Part shown: positions 1-5,826 of the stretch, piece by piece
Position numbering within the stretch: position 1 is the first letter of the stretch
How the letters are laid out: each line of letters starts with the position of its first letter
Position numbers and translations under genes: made by a program
Source of the DNA: Acinetobacter sp.
GTDB lineage: Bacteria; Pseudomonadota; Gammaproteobacteria; Pseudomonadales; Moraxellaceae
Assembly: GCA_030152605.1 (NCBI GenBank)
Contig: JASLJB010000331.1
Location: 1-7,119 of the forward strand
DNA length: 7,119 nt
Reading direction: 5' to 3'
Notes under the pieces: generated by a model
Database searches by the model: none
What the model was told of the DNA's origin: nothing
The model's input: the letters and a program-made list of their open reading frames with translations, nothing else

Positions 1-93
1 CGCAGCATCTTCTGGGCTAATGTCACGCCATGTGTTGCCAAATTTTGCTTTTAATTCGCGGATTGCATCAATCGCTGTTTGATAAGTAGTCAT
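1..93 (-). CDS. aceA: Isocitrate lyase, N-terminal fragment (cut by window edge)
   Basis: This is the first 31 codons of a gene that runs leftward out of the window. The reading begins M-T-T-Y-Q-T-A-I-D-A-I and reaches T-W-R-D-I-S-P-E-D-A-A. This matches my recollection of the N-terminus of the long (about 530 aa) isocitrate lyase class of Pseudomonas and Acinetobacter, which has YQ, a LK-x-x-x-G block and a W-x-x-I-x-P-E block. Isocitrate lyase is a cytoplasmic enzyme that splits isocitrate into glyoxylate and succinate, the first step of the glyoxylate shunt used for growth on acetate and fatty acids. An AGGAA Shine-Dalgarno sequence lies about 7 bases before the ATG and supports the start. 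The gene is divergent from the LysR-type gene at 557. The catalytic KKCGH region lies outside the window, so the call rests on the N-terminus alone. Confidence 0.75.
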   Translation of the reverse strand, partial: MTTYQTAIDAIRELKAKFGNTWRDISPEDAA

Positions 94-206
94 GATCTGT
101 TCCTGTATTAAATTTAGGATTTCATCAATCGAAGAACTAAACCATTGCGATGTTGTCTGCTCAGATTTAGATCACTTCATTGTTATGCCCACAGCTTAGA
201 GTGAGG

Positions 207-235
207 ATCATAATTAATCCAATAGTCTAGGCTAA
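207..235 (-). promoter_or_regulatory. Candidate aceA promoter
   Basis: On the minus strand a TATGAT -10 hexamer (207-212) lies 17 bases from a poor -35 hexamer, TTAGCC (230-235). A good -10 with a weak -35 is what an activator-dependent promoter would look like. It would leave an untranslated leader of about 105 bases. In AT-rich DNA such matches arise by chance, so confidence is low. Confidence 0.3.
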
Positions 236-236
236 T
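222..236. promoter_or_regulatory. Candidate LysR-type operator
   Basis: The sequence TAGTCTAGGCTA (223-234) is a palindrome apart from one base pair. In the register shifted by half a base, the flanks form AT-N11-AT, which satisfies the T-N11-A rule for LysR-type binding sites. It overlaps the -35 position of the candidate leftward promoter, where LysR activators often contact DNA. Binding is inferred. Confidence 0.3.
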
Positions 237-486
237 CTTCACTATTTATTTAAAAAATATATAGATCAAAGTCTTATTATAACCCTCTTGCTTATCAAAC
301 CATTATGTTTAACAGATTTAAACTAAGGGCAAATAGAATTAAAAACTTACATTTGATCGCTTGCTTATATAAATCTTTCATGGCAGCCACTGCTGCGATT
401 TAGTTGGAAAATTTAAGTGCTACTTTTCCTCGCAACTCTCGGCTACGCCTAGCTTTGATGGGGTTAAATAGTTTTTTAAATATGCT

Positions 487-517
487 TTTACACAAAGCGA
501 TTTAGATATGGCATAAT
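487..517 (+). promoter_or_regulatory. Candidate promoter of the LysR gene
   Basis: TTTACA (487-492, five of six matches to the -35 consensus) and CATAAT (512-517, five of six to the -10) are separated by 19 bases, which is longer than optimal. Transcription would start near 524, giving a leader of about 33 bases before the ATG at 557. Confidence 0.3.
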
Positions 518-556
518 TCAAAATGATTTCATGAGTTTATTTTCGGTATTTTTTCT

Positions 557-1558
557 ATGAATCTGGAGCGGGTCGATCTTAACCTTTTAATTTACCTTGA
601 CGTACTATTACGCGAAAAAAATGTCACCCGTGCTGCTGAACAACTAGGCGTTACCCAGCCTGCAATGAGTAATATTTTACGTCGCTTGCGTAATTTATTT
701 AATGATCCACTTTTAATCCGCTCTTCAGAAGGTATGACACCGACCGAACGCGCATTAGAATTACAACCTCGTATTCGTGATGCGCTCTCTGACTTATCGA
801 TGATTTTAGAGCCTCGTACCGAATTCAGACCTTATACCAGTAATCGCGTGTTCCGGATTATGACCTCAGATTATGCTGAAGCCACATTGGTTCCACGTCT
901 GGTCAAAGCATTACGCTCTGAAGCACCGAATGTCGTTCTCGACTTTTTAACCCCAAGTGACGTGTCTTATCGTGACATGGAGCAAGGTAAAGTTGATTTA
1001 GCGATTAACCGCTTTAATGAAATCCCACAAAGTTTTCATCAAGTTTTGGTGTGGCGCGATAGTTTTTCTTGTCTACTCAATGACAAACACCCTGCTGGCA
1101 CCAGTCTCAACCTGAAAAGCTATTTAGATGCACAACATATTTGGGTATCTAAAACCGGTATGGGCGTGGGTTTTGGGGTCAATCCTGAAAAGCAAGCCGG
1201 TTTGGGTTGGATTGATCAAGCGCTAGATCGTATTGGCCAAAAACGTAAAATCTCAGTGTTCACACGTCATTATCAAATGCCAGGGCTACTTGCAGCCAAT
1301 GTAGACTTGATCGCAACACTGCCGTCACGCATTGCACGACTTCAAGCACGCAATCAAAACTTGCTTTTGAGAGATCCACCTTTTTATATTCCTGAATTCG
1401 AATTGAAAATGGCCTGGTGTCCGCTGCTACATCATCATCCAGCGCATCGTTGGTTACGTCAGTTAATCTTGTACGTTGCTCGACAAATGGTTGAAGAAGA
1501 AAACCGTGAATACTTGTCAAATAATAGCAACACGCAACTGCCGCATACTTTTTTCTAA
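557..1558 (+). CDS. LysR-type transcriptional regulator (NodD/NahR-like subgroup)
   Basis: This is a 333-aa DNA-binding regulator of the LysR family, which is usually tetrameric and controlled by a small-molecule coinducer. The opening R-V-D-L-N-L-L followed by N-V-T-R-A-A-E-Q-L is the classic winged helix-turn-helix (residues 5-65). The recognition helix lies at T-Q-P-A-M-S-N-I-L-R-R-L (33-44), followed by F-N-D-P-L-L-I-R and G-M-x-P-T-E-R-A. This pattern is typical of the NodD/NahR/LinR branch. Residues 95-300 form the substrate-binding domain. The length is slightly above the family's usual 300 aa because of a polar C-terminal tail. The start is fixed by the conserved N-terminus, although no clear Shine-Dalgarno sequence precedes it. 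Divergence from aceA suggests that it regulates that gene and itself. The ligand cannot be read from the sequence. Confidence 0.93.
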   Translation: MNLERVDLNLLIYLDVLLREKNVTRAAEQLGVTQPAMSNILRRLRNLFNDPLLIRSSEGMTPTERALELQPRIRDALSDLSMILEPRTEFRPYTSNRVFRIMTSDYAEATLVPRLVKALRSEAPNVVLDFLTPSDVSYRDMEQGKVDLAINRFNEIPQSFHQVLVWRDSFSCLLNDKHPAGTSLNLKSYLDAQHIWVSKTGMGVGFGVNPEKQAGLGWIDQALDRIGQKRKISVFTRHYQMPGLLAANVDLIATLPSRIARLQARNQNLLLRDPPFYIPEFELKMAWCPLLHHHPAHRWLRQLILYVARQMVEEENREYLSNNSNTQLPHTFF

Positions 1559-1580
1559 TCAAACGATTGTGATAAAATTT

Positions 1581-1608
1581 CAGTCAGCCACGATCGAGTG
1601 GCTGACTG
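1581..1608. terminator. Strong hairpin after the LysR gene
   Basis: A perfect 11-bp inverted repeat, CAGTCAGCCAC / GTGGCTGACTG, has a 6-base loop (GATCGA) and starts 22 bases after the LysR stop codon. It is followed by GTTATTAAAG, which is only a weak U-tract. It is therefore either a poor intrinsic terminator or a 3'-end stabilising hairpin. Its position makes an end-of-transcript role likely. Confidence 0.65.
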
Positions 1609-1633
1609 GTTATTAAAGCTAAAGCGTTTGTTA

Positions 1634-1652
1634 TGAATACTTGTGAATACTT
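1634..1652 (+). repeat. Short direct repeat upstream of the paeA promoter
   Basis: TGAATACTT occurs at 1634-1642 and again at 1644-1652, a 10-bp period, ending 13 bases before the -35 box at 1666. A further exact TGAATACTTGT is present at 1507-1517 inside the end of the LysR coding region. One-turn spacing upstream of a -35 box is compatible with an activator site, but the role is unknown. Confidence 0.45.
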
Positions 1653-1665
1653 AAATAAAAACATG

Positions 1666-1693
1666 TTGACTCAATTTGATCACTCTTTATATC
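1666..1693 (+). promoter_or_regulatory. Likely sigma-70 promoter for paeA
   Basis: TTGACT (1666-1671, five of six) and TATATC (1688-1693, four of six) are spaced by 16 bases. Transcription would begin near 1700 and leave a leader of about 87 bases before the ATG at 1787. It lies after the hairpin that ends the LysR gene, so paeA is probably its own transcription unit. Confidence 0.5.
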
Positions 1694-1786
1694 GTTTTGC
1701 TAAAGTTAGTCATCAAACTGTTCATCTAACGGCAATACCATGAGCAAATGTGACACTAAGCAAAACTTTATAAACACAGGTGAGGT

Positions 1787-3115
1787 ATGGATATTTTTCA
1801 AAGCATTGTAATACTTATTTTTCTGGTATCGTGCTCATTCTTTTTATCTTTATCTGAAATCGCAATTGCTGGCTCGCGCAAAATGAAACTCAAACTCCTC
1901 GCTGAAGGTGGGGATGAACGCGCCAGCAAAGTCATTAACACGCAGGAAAACTCAGCTGACTTCTTTGCCTCCACGCAAATCGGCGTTAATGCCGTGGCGA
2001 TTTTGGGCGGTATCGTCGGTGAGTCTTCACTACGTCCCTACTTCAACAATTTAGTCGAAGGCATCTATCCAAGCCCTTGGACAGACAGCATTGGGTTTAG
2101 TTTATCCTTCCTGACTGTGACCTCTTTATTTATATTATTTGCTGATTTAATGCCAAAACGATTGGCCATGATTTTCCCAGAAAAACTGGCGATTATGGTG
2201 ATCAATCCAATCCTAATCTTTATCAAAGTCTGCAAACCTTTGGCATGGATTATTAATATTATTGCCAACTCGATTTTCAGAGTCTTTAAAGTCAATACCA
2301 AACGCGATGACAGCCTGACCTTTGATGATATTTCTGCATTGGTGAATGCAGGTGCGCAAGCGGGGGTATTACAAAAGCAAGAACATCATTTTATTGAAAA
2401 CGTTTTTGAACTCGAAGAACGTAACGTTCCCTCAAGTATGACCCCACGTGAAAATGTGGTGTATTTTACTTTGAATGAACCGGAAGAAAGTATTCGTCAA
2501 AAACTGGCGGAATATCCATTTTCGAAGTTTTTAGTCTGTAATGAAAATATTGATGAAGTGATCGGCTATATCGACGCCAAAGATATTTTGGTGCGGATTT
2601 TAAATCACCAGAAAATTAATCAATTAAATGAGTCTACCATCCGTACCGTATTGACCATTCCTGATGCGTTAACTTTATCTGAGTTACTGGATCGCTTTCG
2701 TGCCACCAAAGAAAAATTTGCTGTGGTGATTAACGAATATGCCTTGGTGGTTGGCGTGATTACCCTTTCGGATATCATGATTACCGTGATGGGTGACTGG
2801 GTCACACCGATGGAAGAAGAGCAGCAGATCATTCAACGTGATGCCAATTCATGGTTGATCGAAGGTAGCACCCCGATCGAAGACATGATGCACGCTCTTG
2901 AAATCGATACCATGCCAGATCATGACAATTATGAAACCCTTGCAGGCTTTATGATGTTCCAGCTGCGTAAGATACCGCGCCCGGCCGACTTGGTGATCTT
3001 TGCTGGCTATAAATTTGAAGTCGTCGATGTTGACCATTATCGTATCGATCAATTGCTGGTCACCCGCCTGATCAAAGAAGACGAACCAGAAAGCGAAGTG
3101 GCCGAGGAAGAGTAA
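1787..3115 (+). CDS. paeA: PaeA/YtfL-like CNNM-CBS-CorC membrane protein, probable polyamine exporter
   Basis: This 442-aa inner-membrane protein has the full CNNM/CorC architecture. A DUF21/CNNM membrane domain covers residues 1-165, with hydrophobic stretches near 5-27, 62-80, 103-122 and 134-165. It carries S-E-I-A-I-A-G-S-R-K at 23-32 and the conserved I-G-V-N-A-V-A-I-L-G-G-I-V-G at 65-78. Two CBS domains follow (about 215-335, containing F-L-V-C-N-E and N-E-Y-A-L-V-V-G-V-I-T), then a CorC/HlyC domain (350-428) containing N-Y-E-T-L-A-G-F-M-M and Y-R-I-D-Q-L-L-V-T-R. These blocks agree closely with my memory of enterobacterial YtfL, renamed PaeA for its role in cadaverine and putrescine export. 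The generic label 'hemolysin' would be misleading. The acidic tail (E-D-E-P-E-S-E-V-A-E-E-E) goes beyond the core. The start is supported by AGGTGAGG just before the ATG. Polyamine export is inferred by homology; other CNNM members handle Mg2+ or Co2+. Confidence 0.85.
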   Translation: MDIFQSIVILIFLVSCSFFLSLSEIAIAGSRKMKLKLLAEGGDERASKVINTQENSADFFASTQIGVNAVAILGGIVGESSLRPYFNNLVEGIYPSPWTDSIGFSLSFLTVTSLFILFADLMPKRLAMIFPEKLAIMVINPILIFIKVCKPLAWIINIIANSIFRVFKVNTKRDDSLTFDDISALVNAGAQAGVLQKQEHHFIENVFELEERNVPSSMTPRENVVYFTLNEPEESIRQKLAEYPFSKFLVCNENIDEVIGYIDAKDILVRILNHQKINQLNESTIRTVLTIPDALTLSELLDRFRATKEKFAVVINEYALVVGVITLSDIMITVMGDWVTPMEEEQQIIQRDANSWLIEGSTPIEDMMHALEIDTMPDHDNYETLAGFMMFQLRKIPRPADLVIFAGYKFEVVDVDHYRIDQLLVTRLIKEDEPESEVAEEE

Positions 3116-3135
3116 ACCCAAGTTTCGTACGCTCA

Positions 3136-3217
3136 CTGCAAAGACGCTAAAACGCTGTGATTCATCTCGCTGTGATCCATCTTACAATCAGATGCATCAC
3201 AGCGTTTTAGTTTGCAG
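3136..3217. terminator. Large imperfect palindrome after paeA, terminator-like with two possible stems
   Basis: The left arm at 3147-3167 and the right arm at 3190-3210 are 21 bases each and pair with one mismatch. Outside them, CTGCAAA (3136-3142) pairs with TTTGCAG (3211-3217), leaving a 4-base bulge (GACG) on the left side. The left arm is internally duplicated: CGCTGTGATTCATCT (3153-3167) is followed directly by CGCTGTGATCCATCT (3168-3182), which differ by one base. The right arm can therefore pair with either copy, giving a stem with a 22-base loop or one with a 7-base loop (TACAATC). TTTTAGTTTG follows the inner stem, so termination of the paeA transcript is plausible. A mobile palindromic repeat is the alternative. 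Confidence 0.6.
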
Positions 3218-3307
3218 CGCTGGGAAAACGCGAATCCGTGATCCAATCGAGATAAATAGCCCAACTGCTCAGGATCCAAATGTGGACACAACCAAGGGCT
3301 TGAGTTT

Positions 3308-3353
3308 TAAAGCAGCGTATTTTGGATTTATAATTTTAACAATTGCTGCTTTA
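3308..3353. repeat. Inverted repeat in the intergenic leader
   Basis: TAAAGCAGC (3308-3316) and GCTGCTTTA (3345-3353) are perfect 9-base arms around an AT-rich 28-base centre that contains TATAAT. It could be an operator pair flanking a -10 box or a loose hairpin. No function is recognised. Confidence 0.4.
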
Positions 3354-3629
3354 GTGCACAGAATAAGTAAAACCACCATTTTAAGCCTATAATTTTAATG
3401 AATATTTTTTGAGTATATATAAGTTTATTTAACATATAATTTTCAATATTGAGTTTGACTAAGAAATTCACTAGCATGATTTTTTATTATTTAACAACAG
3501 CGGACAGCGCCGGAGATTAATTCACCCTAGAGCCTAGGCCTGTTATCGCGATTTGCTTTTTTAGAATGGATATGGAATCGAATCACTCTAGACTGCATGA
3601 TTAAAATATAACTCCAATTTATAGATTTC

Positions 3630-3635
3630 AAAGGA
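3630..3635 (+). promoter_or_regulatory. Ribosome binding site of the citrate transporter
   Basis: AAAGGA lies 7 bases before the ATG at 3643. It fixes this start over the downstream in-frame ATG codons within the first membrane segment. Confidence 0.75.
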
Positions 3636-3642
3636 TTGAACT

Positions 3643-4980
3643 ATGCTGACTTTTTTAGGGATCAGCATGATCGGCTGCTTTATGTATCTGATCATGTCGA
3701 AACGTTTAAGTGCCTTAATTGCACTGACTTTAATTCCCATCATTTTTGCCTTGTTGGCCTATGTACTTGGTTTTTATTTTGAAAGTTTAAGTCATATTCA
3801 ACTCAGCGGTTTGGGCGAGATGATGCTAGAAGGCATCAAAAAGCTTGCACCGACGGGAATCATGTTGTTGTTCGCGATTTTGTATTTTGCCGTCATGATC
3901 GACACCGGATTGTTCGATCCATCGGTGAAATGGATTCTAAAAAAAGTCAAAGGTGATCCGCTCAAAGTTACGCTAGGTACGGTGTTCCTGACCTTGATCG
4001 TTTCCTTAGACGGTGATGGTTCCACCACCTATATGATCTGTGTCGCCGCGATGTTGCCCCTTTATCGACGCTTAAACATGAGTCCACTGATCATGGCAGG
4101 TTTGATGATGTTGGCCAGCGGCATCATGAATCTCACACCTTGGGGTGGGCCGACTGCACGTGCTGCGTCTGCGTTAAAAGTTGATCCAAGTGATGTGTTT
4201 GTCCCGATGATCGTACCGATGCTGTTTGCGATTGCATGGTTATTTTTCATGGCCTTTCTGTACGGTCGCTATGAACGCAAACGTCTAGGAATCGTAGAAC
4301 TGGATATTAGTCACGGCGATCATATCCAAATTTCACAAGATCCCGAAGCCAATCGCGCACATCTGAGATGGTTTAACGGCATCCTGACTTTGCTGCTGAT
4401 GCTGTGCCTGATCAAAGGCGTATTACCGATGCCGATCTTGTTTATGGTGGCGCTGTGTGTTGCGCTGGTGGTGAATTATAAAGATCTGGATATGCAAAAG
4501 CGCTTACTGGCCAATCACTCTGGCAGTGCGATGGCGGTGGTGGGAATTATCTTCGCGGCGGGAATTTTTACTGGCATCTTATCTGGCACAGGCATGGTCG
4601 AAGCCATGTCCAAAGAGTTGATTGCGTTTATTCCGCAGAGTATGGGCCCTTATTTAGCACCGATTACTGCGGTACTCAGCATGCCGTTGACGTTTTTCAT
4701 GTCCAATGATGCGTTTTATTATGGGGTATTGCCGATTCTATCCGAAGCTGCCGCACACTATGGCATTAGCCCTGTGGAAATGGCACGTGCCTCTATCGTC
4801 GGTCAACCGGTACACCTGCTCTCTCCCTTGGTGCCATCGACCTATTTATTATGTGGATTGGCCGGTGTTGAACTTGCAGATCATCAGAAGTTTTCCATCA
4901 AATGGGCGATATTAACTTGTCTGGTGATGCTGGGAATTTCTATGCTGTTTGGTGTATTTCCACTGTTCTCACATGGCTAA
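3643..4980 (+). CDS. CitMHS-family citrate (metal-citrate) transporter
   Basis: This 445-aa polytopic inner-membrane carrier matches the usual size (about 430-450 aa) of the CitMHS family, whose Bacillus members CitM and CitH take up citrate as a complex with divalent metal, driven by protons. About 11-12 hydrophobic helices can be seen. Family signatures are S-L-D-G-D-G-S-T-T-Y (121-130), N-L-T-P-W-G-G-P-T-A-R-A (163-174), M-S-N-D-A-F-Y-Y-G (353-361) and G-Q-P-V-H-L-L-S-P-L-V-P-S-T-Y (387-401). A polar loop at 208-243 separates the two halves. Citrate as substrate is likely, but which metal it prefers cannot be read from the sequence. No CitST-type two-component system lies within the window. 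The gene appears monocistronic, with a long leader before it and a convergent gene after it. Confidence 0.9.
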   Translation: MLTFLGISMIGCFMYLIMSKRLSALIALTLIPIIFALLAYVLGFYFESLSHIQLSGLGEMMLEGIKKLAPTGIMLLFAILYFAVMIDTGLFDPSVKWILKKVKGDPLKVTLGTVFLTLIVSLDGDGSTTYMICVAAMLPLYRRLNMSPLIMAGLMMLASGIMNLTPWGGPTARAASALKVDPSDVFVPMIVPMLFAIAWLFFMAFLYGRYERKRLGIVELDISHGDHIQISQDPEANRAHLRWFNGILTLLLMLCLIKGVLPMPILFMVALCVALVVNYKDLDMQKRLLANHSGSAMAVVGIIFAAGIFTGILSGTGMVEAMSKELIAFIPQSMGPYLAPITAVLSMPLTFFMSNDAFYYGVLPILSEAAAHYGISPVEMARASIVGQPVHLLSPLVPSTYLLCGLAGVELADHQKFSIKWAILTCLVMLGISMLFGVFPLFSHG

Positions 4981-5010
4981 GTCTCACATGTCCAAGCAGT
5001 GGGCGCTGTG

Positions 5011-5051
5011 AAAAATAAAAAGTTTCAGCCATGTTGCCCATGACTGAAACT
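5011..5051 (-). terminator. Intrinsic terminator of the leftward 169-aa gene
   Basis: AGTTTCAG-C-CATG (5021-5033) pairs with CATG-A-CTGAAACT (5039-5051) around a TTGCC loop, with one mismatch. On the minus strand the hairpin is followed at once by TTTTATTTTT (5020 back to 5011), a textbook U-tract, about 40 bases after the leftward stop codon. In the plus direction the hairpin lacks a good U-tract. It therefore terminates the leftward gene well, while the citrate transporter mRNA may rely on it only for 3'-end protection. Confidence 0.85.
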
Positions 5052-5091
5052 GCGCGTTTAATCTTCAACGATCAACTCATGTAAGTCGATT

Positions 5092-5601
5092 TTAGCCATA
5101 ACGTTTAATCAAAACATCGAGTGTGGCTTGGTAATGAATATTGATGTCGTCTTCAAGGATTTTGTAGGCATTATCAAACTGTACCATTGGCCAGCCCTGT
5201 TTCCAGAACGGAAAGATATTATGCAGGTCTTGGGTCACGATCCCATCTTCGATCTCAATGGCTTGTGCAATCTGCGCCAAGACCTGAGCGGTTTCAACAC
5301 CATCAATATTTAGATAATCAATACCTTTGGCTTTGAGAATACGAATACGGTCTTTTTTGTAGCGAATTTTTTTGCTTTGGGTGCTATTTAAATGCAATGC
5401 CAAAGTCACGGCTTCATTAAACTTAGATTCAAAGCTTTGTTGTAACGCCACTAAAGCCTGTTTATGTGCCTCTTGACGGCCTGCTTTTCCCCCTTGCTGA
5501 ATGAGTTCATTGGCTTCAACGTTAAGCACATCATCTTTCATGGATTGTAAGATATCTAAAATTTCAATATCGCTGATAGCTGCAGGGGATTGATCTTGCA
5601 T
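5092..5601 (-). CDS. Uncharacterised 169-aa cytoplasmic protein
   Basis: I do not recognise this family. The protein appears soluble and mostly helical, with no signal peptide, no membrane segment and no cysteine. Residues 9-70 are rich in charged and glutamine residues and look like long amphipathic helices. A basic patch follows (S-K-K-I-R-Y-K-K-D-R-I-R-I-L-K, 76-90), then an acidic, helical C-terminal part with F-P-F-W-K-Q-G-W-P (130-138). The frame is open for 13 codons further upstream, to an ATG at 5640, but that ATG has no Shine-Dalgarno sequence. The ATG at 5601 has TTAGG about 6 bases before it, so I chose the shorter form. It has its own terminator and is divergent from the oxidoreductase gene at 5827. 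It is probably a genuine gene, since the frame is long and closed by a strong terminator. The basic patch could bind nucleic acid, but this is a guess. Confidence 0.75.
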   Translation of the reverse strand: MQDQSPAAISDIEILDILQSMKDDVLNVEANELIQQGGKAGRQEAHKQALVALQQSFESKFNEAVTLALHLNSTQSKKIRYKKDRIRILKAKGIDYLNIDGVETAQVLAQIAQAIEIEDGIVTQDLHNIFPFWKQGWPMVQFDNAYKILEDDINIHYQATLDVLIKRYG

Positions 5602-5668
5602 GGCCGACCTAATAGAAAACAGAAAAGACAATTGTCGCATAAAAGTGGCTTAAAAACTTAGAAGCATG

Positions 5669-5692
5669 CTGAGAATTCATACTAAATCTCAG
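5669..5692. promoter_or_regulatory. Candidate operator dyad between divergent genes
   Basis: CTGAGAATT (5669-5677) and AAATCTCAG (5684-5692) are 9-base inverted arms with one mismatch around a 6-base centre (CATACT). The dyad is the size of a dimer binding site. It sits in the 225-bp gap between the leftward 169-aa gene and the rightward oxidoreductase. No matching regulator gene is in the window. Confidence 0.4.
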
Positions 5693-5826
5693 TTGAAGTT
5701 GTGTGTTGCACAGCCTTTACACTTTAGATCAGACATCCTCGAAAATAAGATGGCAAGTTCATCCTTTTCATCGCTGCACAATCATCCCGAATATGATTTA
5801 CTCAAAGCATCCATGAGGAGAACAAT

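Larger units (their letters stand above)
94..556. promoter_or_regulatory. Divergent control region between aceA and the LysR gene
   Basis: This 463-bp AT-rich stretch has no credible open reading frame on either strand. It must hold the promoters of both divergent genes. Visible elements are a TATGAT -10 box for the leftward gene, a near-palindrome at 223-234 that also fits the LysR T-N11-A rule, and a candidate rightward promoter at 487-517. There are also two minor dyads: GCAGC/GCTGC at 383-396, and GCTA/TAGC around 442-453. It is long for a LysR-target spacer, so it may contain long untranslated leaders or binding sites for other regulators. Confidence 0.6.
3116..3642. other. Long AT-rich intergenic region and leader of the citrate transporter
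   Basis: These 527 bases lack a credible gene. They hold an 82-bp imperfect palindrome just after paeA (3136-3217), a 9-bp inverted repeat (3308-3353), three copies of TATAATTTT (3329, 3388, 3435) and four CTAG tetramers between 3471 and 3591. One pair of these forms the small hairpin CCTAG-AGC-CTAGG at 3526-3538. A perfect TATAAT at 3329-3334 has only a weak TTTAAA at the -35 position. The promoter of the transporter is probably here, but I cannot place it with confidence. Confidence 0.6.

Noticed and set aside
383..396. GCAGC-CACT-GCTGC mini hairpin in the aceA-LysR spacer
   Set aside because: A five-base stem without a U-tract or recognisable context is too weak to call a terminator or operator.
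1260..1562. 100-codon minus-strand frame opposite the end of the LysR gene
   Set aside because: It is antisense to a well-supported coding region with no ribosome site or family resemblance; a shadow frame.
1697..1735. Possible leader hairpin in the paeA mRNA (GTTAG/CTAAC with TTGC/GCAA)
   Set aside because: The stems are short, interrupted and partly upstream of the predicted transcript start; it does not resemble a known riboswitch.
1633..1743. 36-codon plus-strand frame between the LysR gene and paeA
   Set aside because: It has a poor ribosome site and spans the best candidate paeA promoter. Its sequence has no recognisable features.
3192..3392. 66-codon plus-strand open frame with a hydrophobic stretch near residues 41-55
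   Set aside because: It begins inside the right arm of the palindrome, has no ribosome site and gives a protein of no recognisable kind; it is most likely chance in AT-rich spacer DNA.
5627..5636. Perfect 10-base palindrome GACAATTGTC
   Set aside because: It is short and lies within the leader of the leftward gene; ten-base palindromes are expected by chance at this scale.
5602..5640. 13-codon upstream extension of the 169-aa gene to the ATG at 5640
   Set aside because: No Shine-Dalgarno sequence precedes 5640, while one precedes 5601; the extension also has a less protein-like, low-charge composition.
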